From assembly GCA_039917655.1 (NCBI GenBank), contig JBDSJC010000037.1, forward strand, positions 1 to 24,721: a DNA stretch of 24,721 nucleotides, given 5' to 3'. Position 1 is the stretch's first letter; each line of letters starts with the position of its first letter. Shown here one piece after another: positions 20,863-24,721 of this stretch. Source of the stretch: PNKC01 sp039917655 (lineage in GTDB: Bacteria; Chloroflexota; Dehalococcoidia; Tepidiformales; Tepidiformaceae). Made by a program: the position numbers and the translations under genes. The notes under the pieces are model-generated. The model had not been told where the DNA came from. It worked only from the letters and a program-made list of their open reading frames with translations, and searched no databases.

Positions 20863-21888
20863 ATGGACCCCGATTCCACCGCCCCGCCGCGCAAGCACGC
20901 CCGCCCCTCCGGCCCGATGATTACCTCCGAAGACTTCCAGACACTGCGCCCCGAGTGGGAGACGCTGCACACCGCGATCCCCGGCGCCACGCCTTTCACC
21001 CATCCGGCGTGGCACGAAGTCTGGCTCCGCCACTTCGGCGCTCAATCCGTCCCGGTCTTCCTCTCGGTCCGCGCGGGCGAGCAGCTCGTCGGCGTGGCCG
21101 CCCTGGAGATGGACCGTGACGGCGCCCGCACCCTGGGCGACGCCAACGTACGCGACTACGCCGGCCCGCTCTCCCTGGACGGCCAGGAAGAGGTGGTCGC
21201 CGCGGGCCTGTTGGAGTGGCTGACCGAGGACCTCACGTCGCAGCTCGAACTCTGGGGGCTGAGGGCCGACGGAACGCTGGTGGCGGCGGTGACTGCCGTT
21301 GCGGAGGCTGCGGGCTGGCAGGCGGAACAGTCCTCCGAAGCCGTTAGCCCGCAGGCTGCGCTCCCGCCGGACTTCGATGCCTACCTTGCCGGCCTGACGA
21401 AACACGCCCGGCACGAAATTCGCCGCAAGCTGCGACACCTGGCAGCCGCCGGTGCGGTCACGTTCGAGAGCGTTACCGGGCCTGCTGAAGTGGCGGCACG
21501 GATGGATGGCTTCCTCGAACTGATGCGCAACAGCCGGGACGATAAGGACGAGTTCCTCACTCCGGCGATGGTACTGTTCTTCCGCGACCTCGCTGCCACG
21601 TTCGCCGGTCTGGGACTCCTCCGCCTCTCCAGCCTGAAGCTCGACGAGGCGACAATTGCCATGACCCTCGCCTTCGAATCCGCCGAAACCACGTTCCTCT
21701 ACAACAGCGGCTACAACCCGGCCTTCTCGCATCTCGCGGCAGGACTGCTCTCGAAGGTTTACGCGATCCGCGATTCCATCGCCCGAGGCAAGCGCACCTT
21801 TGACTTTCTGCGAGGCGATGAACCGTACAAGCACGAACTCGGCGGGCAGCCCGTCGAAATCGTCACGGTGAGGCTTCGCCAGCGTTAG
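20863..21888 (+). CDS. CelD/BcsL-family GNAT acetyltransferase
   Basis: A 341-residue protein of the CelD/BcsL type (GNAT_6, FemAB-like fold). LRPEWETLHTAIPGATPFTH (27-46) is the usual entry, then the VFLSVRAGEQLVGVAALEM strands. The second half has FLYNSGYNPAFSHLAAGLLS and FDFLRGDEPYKHELGG, the family's signature for the acyl-CoA site and the conserved FLRGDEPYK motif. Family members often modify surface polysaccharides or lipids, but the substrate here is unknown and no glycan genes are adjacent. A second ATG (residue 19) is possible, but TAGAAT-N6 supports the first. Confidence 0.88.
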   Translation: MDPDSTAPPRKHARPSGPMITSEDFQTLRPEWETLHTAIPGATPFTHPAWHEVWLRHFGAQSVPVFLSVRAGEQLVGVAALEMDRDGARTLGDANVRDYAGPLSLDGQEEVVAAGLLEWLTEDLTSQLELWGLRADGTLVAAVTAVAEAAGWQAEQSSEAVSPQAALPPDFDAYLAGLTKHARHEIRRKLRHLAAAGAVTFESVTGPAEVAARMDGFLELMRNSRDDKDEFLTPAMVLFFRDLAATFAGLGLLRLSSLKLDEATIAMTLAFESAETTFLYNSGYNPAFSHLAAGLLSKVYAIRDSIARGKRTFDFLRGDEPYKHELGGQPVEIVTVRLRQR

Positions 21889-21945
21889 CACCCAATGCAG
21901 GACGCGGGATTCGGGGGCTTGCTCTTTCCTAGCCCTTCGTCACGT

Positions 21946-21951
21946 TACACT
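21946..21951 (+). promoter_or_regulatory. -10 box of the thioredoxin-like lipoprotein gene
   Basis: TACACT, six bases before ATG 21958. Confidence 0.6.
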
Positions 21952-21957
21952 CGGGTC

Positions 21958-22968
21958 ATGCGCCGCTTGCCGTTCTTGCTGGTCACCCTCGCCCTCCCCG
22001 TGATGCTTCTGTTGACCGCTTGTGGTGGCGATAGCGGCTCCTCAAGCGGCCCGAAACCGACCGCTTTCCCACCCTCCAGTGACCCCGGAAAGAACATTCC
22101 GCCTGACCAACGCAATCAGATCAACGTCGTCATCGCCGGGTCCGATTTCTTCGTCGGTAAGAACAACTTCGTCTTCGGCATCACCGATAAGAAAGACAAC
22201 CCACAGGGCGGCGCGAAGGCGAAAGCGACCTTCTACGACCTGCGTGATCCCGCCAACCCGAAGCCGGTATTCACGGTCGATGCCACCGCCAGCGCGCCGG
22301 GTGTGGGGCCGATCGTCACCGTAACGCACGCCAACGGCGAAACGCACAGCCACGGGGGACAGGACGAAGGCCGCGTTGGCTACTACTCGCCGGTCACCTT
22401 TGACCACGCGGGCGGCTGGGGGCTCGTCGTGCAGGCCGAGCTGAAGGACGGCACCAAGGGCACCTCCTCTGTCGGCTTCGATGTGGCCGTCAAGCCCGGC
22501 ATCCTCGCCCCCGGCATGGCCGCAAAGAAGAGCGACAACCTCACGAAAAAGGATGTCACCGATGTCAAGCTGATCGACTCCGGCACGCCCGCGAACGACA
22601 TGCACGACGTCAAGATCAAGGACTCCATCGCGGCCGGACGGCCGATCGTGGTGGTCTTCTCAACCCCAGCCTTCTGCACATCGCGGTTCTGCGGCCCGGT
22701 GAACGAAGAGGTGGAGTCCCTCCAGAAGACGTACAGGGACAAAGTCGATTTCGTGCACATTGAGGTCTGGAAGAACTTCGACAAGCAACAGCTGAACGAC
22801 ACTGCTGCCGAGTGGCTGCTCCGCGCAGACGGCGGCCTCAGCGAGCCCTACGTCTACGTGATCGACTCAAAAGGCACGATCTACGACCGCTGGGAAGGCC
22901 CGGTGGCGGCGAACATCATGGAGCCCATCGTCAAAGCAGTGTCCGAAGGGAAGACTTACACGAAGTAG
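21958..22968 (+). CDS. Thioredoxin-fold lipoprotein with CxxxxC motif
   Basis: A 336-residue lipoprotein: signal peptide 1-21 and lipobox LTAC (Cys22). Residues about 50-180 form a beta-sandwich-like domain with a His-rich loop (HANGETHSHGG, 124-134) that could bind copper or another metal, in the manner of YtkA-like domains. Residues about 205-330 form a thioredoxin-like domain: PIVVVFSTPAFCTSRFCGPV has cysteines at 240 and 245 (CxxxxC instead of CxxC), and EPYVYVIDSKGTIYDRWEG has the cis-Pro strand. A role in copper handling or thiol-disulfide exchange outside the membrane is inferred. ATG 21958 is fixed by the lipobox and TACACT-N6. Confidence 0.82.
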   Translation: MRRLPFLLVTLALPVMLLLTACGGDSGSSSGPKPTAFPPSSDPGKNIPPDQRNQINVVIAGSDFFVGKNNFVFGITDKKDNPQGGAKAKATFYDLRDPANPKPVFTVDATASAPGVGPIVTVTHANGETHSHGGQDEGRVGYYSPVTFDHAGGWGLVVQAELKDGTKGTSSVGFDVAVKPGILAPGMAAKKSDNLTKKDVTDVKLIDSGTPANDMHDVKIKDSIAAGRPIVVVFSTPAFCTSRFCGPVNEEVESLQKTYRDKVDFVHIEVWKNFDKQQLNDTAAEWLLRADGGLSEPYVYVIDSKGTIYDRWEGPVAANIMEPIVKAVSEGKTYTK

Positions 22969-23010
22969 CGCGTCGGGGGAGACCGCTATGCATCGTCACC
23001 AGGCATTCGT

Positions 23011-23035
23011 GCGTTTGAGGCTTCGTCACAAACGC
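23011..23035. terminator. Hairpin between convergent genes
   Basis: GCGTTTG (23011-23017) and CAAACGC (23029-23035) with an 11-base loop, located between the ends of the lipoprotein gene (22968) and the oxidoreductase gene (23046). A shared weak terminator is likely. Confidence 0.5.
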
Positions 23036-23045
23036 CACCGCGAGG

Positions 23046-23969
23046 TTACCGGCCCGGCTGTTTTGCCAGCGAGCCCAGGAGTTCGTACGTCGCCTCGCGG
23101 TTGCCGGCGGGCCCAGCGGTCAGCACAGCGTTCAGGTCCGTCACGCCCACCGTTGCGTACTCCTTGATCTGCGCCTCGACTTCGTTCTGCGTGCCGATGA
23201 TTGCCACGTCCGCCGGGTTGGCCGCGCCGCCACGGTCCAGCGTCGCGCGATACGAGGGAAGCACGCCGTACATCTTGTAGGTGGTGTTCAGCGCGTCCCG
23301 TGCTGTGGCGGCATCGCTGGTGACCACGATCGGAACCATCGCGGCGATGCGCGGCGCTGGCCGGCCAGCCTCCGCGGCGGCCGTGGCGATCGCGGGCACG
23401 GCGATGTCCCTGAGATATGGGATGCCGCCCATCCAGGTGATCGTCCCATCGGCCAGGCGGCCCGTCAGCTTCAGCATCGCCGGCCCGAGCGCCGCGACCA
23501 GCACCGGCGGCTTGGTCGCACCCGGCACTACCACCTGCGCGGCCACCCGATACAGTTCTCCCTTGAACGACACATGTTCGCCCGCCAGCAGCCCGTTCAG
23601 GACCGTCAGATACTCGCGCATGTGCGGCACCGGGCGGCTGTAGTCCAGCCCCAGCACGTCCTCGATCACGAACTTGTGGCTGAGGCCAATGCCCAGCGCC
23701 AGCCGGCCGTTTGTCGCTGCCTGGGTGGTCAGCGCCTGGCAGGCGAGCGCTGTTGGATGTCTCGGGTATGTCGGCACAACCGCCGTCCCCAGCTCAATGC
23801 GGCTCGTCCGCGACCCGGCCATCGCGAACATCGTCAGGGCATCGACCCCGAAGACCTGCGGGAGCCACGCCGAAGCGAACCCGGCGGCCTCCGCCTGTGC
23901 CGCCTTCTCCACCAATCCGTAGACCGGGGTGGTATCCCCCGGCATCGCGAGCACCAGGCCAATGCGCAT
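23046..23969 (-). CDS. F420-type luciferase-like (LLM class) oxidoreductase
   Basis: A 307-residue TIM-barrel enzyme of the bacterial luciferase-like family, most like F420-dependent members. RIGLVLAMPGDTTPVYGLVEKAAQAEAAGF is the usual entry (2-31), followed by RIELGTAVVPTYPRHPTALA (57-76) and GRLALGIGLSH (88-98). The cofactor is inferred from family; FMN cannot be ruled out. TATACT (24006-24011) and GGAGAG (23975-23980) give a normal leader of about 30 nt, unlike the leaderless neighbours. The substrate is unknown. Confidence 0.9.
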   Translation of the reverse strand: MRIGLVLAMPGDTTPVYGLVEKAAQAEAAGFASAWLPQVFGVDALTMFAMAGSRTSRIELGTAVVPTYPRHPTALACQALTTQAATNGRLALGIGLSHKFVIEDVLGLDYSRPVPHMREYLTVLNGLLAGEHVSFKGELYRVAAQVVVPGATKPPVLVAALGPAMLKLTGRLADGTITWMGGIPYLRDIAVPAIATAAAEAGRPAPRIAAMVPIVVTSDAATARDALNTTYKMYGVLPSYRATLDRGGAANPADVAIIGTQNEVEAQIKEYATVGVTDLNAVLTAGPAGNREATYELLGSLAKQPGR

Positions 23970-24005
23970 TGCAACTCTCCGGGCGCGGTCTGCGCCAATC
24001 CCGGG

Positions 24006-24011
24006 AGTATA
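24006..24011 (-). promoter_or_regulatory. -10 box of the LLM oxidoreductase gene
   Basis: TATACT on the minus strand, about 36 bp before the ATG at 23969, with a ribosome binding site between. Confidence 0.5.
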
Positions 24012-24037
24012 CGTGTCTCGTCAGGTCCGGGCCGCTG

Positions 24038-24688
24038 CTACTTCTTCAGGCGCAGGGAAGCCATGAACTGCTTGAAGTCCGCCAGGCGGTCTGGGTCGCC
24101 TTTCGCCACCGTTAGCGTCACGACCGTGTAGCAGGTGTCACCCTGGGCGATCGCCTGGTAGGTATCGAAGGCCGCCCCAATCTCTACCTTGATTAGCGGC
24201 GTCTGCTTGCCGCCGTAGGGCACCGTGCCCGCGTCCGAATGCTGGACCTTCCCCGTGTCGTACTGCTTCGCAAGTTCGACAATGGTTTGCGAACCGGACG
24301 CACAGCTAATCATGTTGATGTTCGAAGCTTTGCCCGGCGTTTTCGACAGGAAGATGAACAGCGTCTCCTTGAATCTACCCTGCTGCGCGGCGGCCACCAC
24401 CTGGTCGCGGAATTCCTTGGGCAGCGAATCGGCCGCGGTCGACCCCGGCTTGAGCAACTCGGCGCCGTTTATCAGGGTGGCCTCCCAGGCCGGGGCAATA
24501 CCTCCGCCGTAGTTGCCTTCATTGAACGGCTTCCAGCCTGCCGGCAGATCCGCCGGTTTCGCGGTGGCCGCGGGGGCGACGGAAGCGTCCGCGGACGGCG
24601 TGGGCTTGGCGTCGCCGTCTTCGCCACACGCACCGAATACCGGAAGCAGGAGAGCAAGGAAAGCGGCCCCGATCAAGAGTCTGCGCAT
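24038..24688 (-). CDS. Lipoprotein of unknown function
   Basis: A 216-residue exported lipoprotein: signal peptide 1-20, lipobox VFGAC with Cys21, then a short Pro/Ala/Ser linker. The mature part (LPAGWKPFNEGNYGGGIAPA, and near the end TYQAIAQGDTCYTVVTLTVA, then FMASLRLKK) has the look of PsbP/Mog1-like small beta-sheet lipoproteins, with two cysteines (SCASG and TCY) that may pair. Family assignment is a guess; function unknown. TACGAT-N6-ATG fixes the start. Confidence 0.78.
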   Translation of the reverse strand: MRRLLIGAAFLALLLPVFGACGEDGDAKPTPSADASVAPAATAKPADLPAGWKPFNEGNYGGGIAPAWEATLINGAELLKPGSTAADSLPKEFRDQVVAAAQQGRFKETLFIFLSKTPGKASNINMISCASGSQTIVELAKQYDTGKVQHSDAGTVPYGGKQTPLIKVEIGAAFDTYQAIAQGDTCYTVVTLTVAKGDPDRLADFKQFMASLRLKK

Positions 24689-24694
24689 CCAAAC

Positions 24695-24700
24695 ATCGTA
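24695..24700 (-). promoter_or_regulatory. -10 box of the lipoprotein gene at 24038
   Basis: TACGAT on the minus strand, six bases before ATG 24688. Confidence 0.6.
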
Positions 24701-24721
24701 CCCCCGGTCGCCGTGCGGGCC

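Noticed and set aside
20836..21891. 351-residue minus-strand frame opposite the CelD-like gene
   Set aside because: The CelD-like gene has the family signature and a leaderless promoter; the other strand is Arg/Glu/Gly-rich noise.

Overview
This 24.7-kb window is GC-rich bacterial chromosome, densely coded on both strands. The mix of families (F420-type luciferase-like oxidoreductase, three Uma2 nucleases, Eis-like and CelD-like acetyltransferases, SulP-STAS and NhaA transporters, PilZ, lipoproteins with a classical lipobox) and the many genes with a -10 box directly against the start codon suggest Chloroflexota or a similar high-GC phylum. That placement is inference; there is no rRNA or marker gene here to settle it. 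The window has no prophage, transposase or CRISPR array.

Layout. 1-681 is mostly non-coding and holds a heptamer repeat and the start of a broken DUF1786-type gene. 682-6499 holds a PAP2-type membrane phosphatase, a SulP-STAS transporter divergent from a cysteine-free ArsR regulator, a cupin, a PRC-barrel-like protein, a 47-residue membrane protein and an Eis-like acetyltransferase. 6499-8723 holds a Uma2 protein and NhaA, with heptamer repeats touching two gene ends. At 8825-8922 there is a complete selenocysteine tRNA, followed by two overlapping small genes of unknown function. 9637-12212 is a rearranged segment: a zinc alcohol dehydrogenase and SufE lie between two ~350-bp direct repeats, one of which is a decayed copy of a neighbouring lipoprotein gene and its terminator.

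12449-14168 (minus strand) holds the most striking locus: a guanyl-specific ribonuclease toxin (RNase Sa/T1 fold, all catalytic residues visible) behind an N-terminal segment like those of contractile-injection-system cargo, followed at once by a barstar-family immunity protein. 14420-16452 holds a complete RNase Z-like metallo-hydrolase and two tandem Uma2 genes whose last third is identical in protein sequence. 16573-18845 holds a DEAD-box RNA helicase with a DbpA-type C-terminus and a PilZ protein. The right end (19057-24688) holds a BaiN/HI0933-family flavoprotein, a secreted Ser/Thr-rich protein, a CelD-like acetyltransferase, a thioredoxin-like lipoprotein, an F420-type oxidoreductase and another lipoprotein.

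A thread through the window is start-site architecture: at nine protein genes a TANNNT -10 box is followed by exactly six bases and then ATG or GTG, which predicts leaderless mRNAs. The same spacing puts the predicted start of transcription on the first base of the tRNA-Sec and of a GC-rich hairpin that may be a small RNA.
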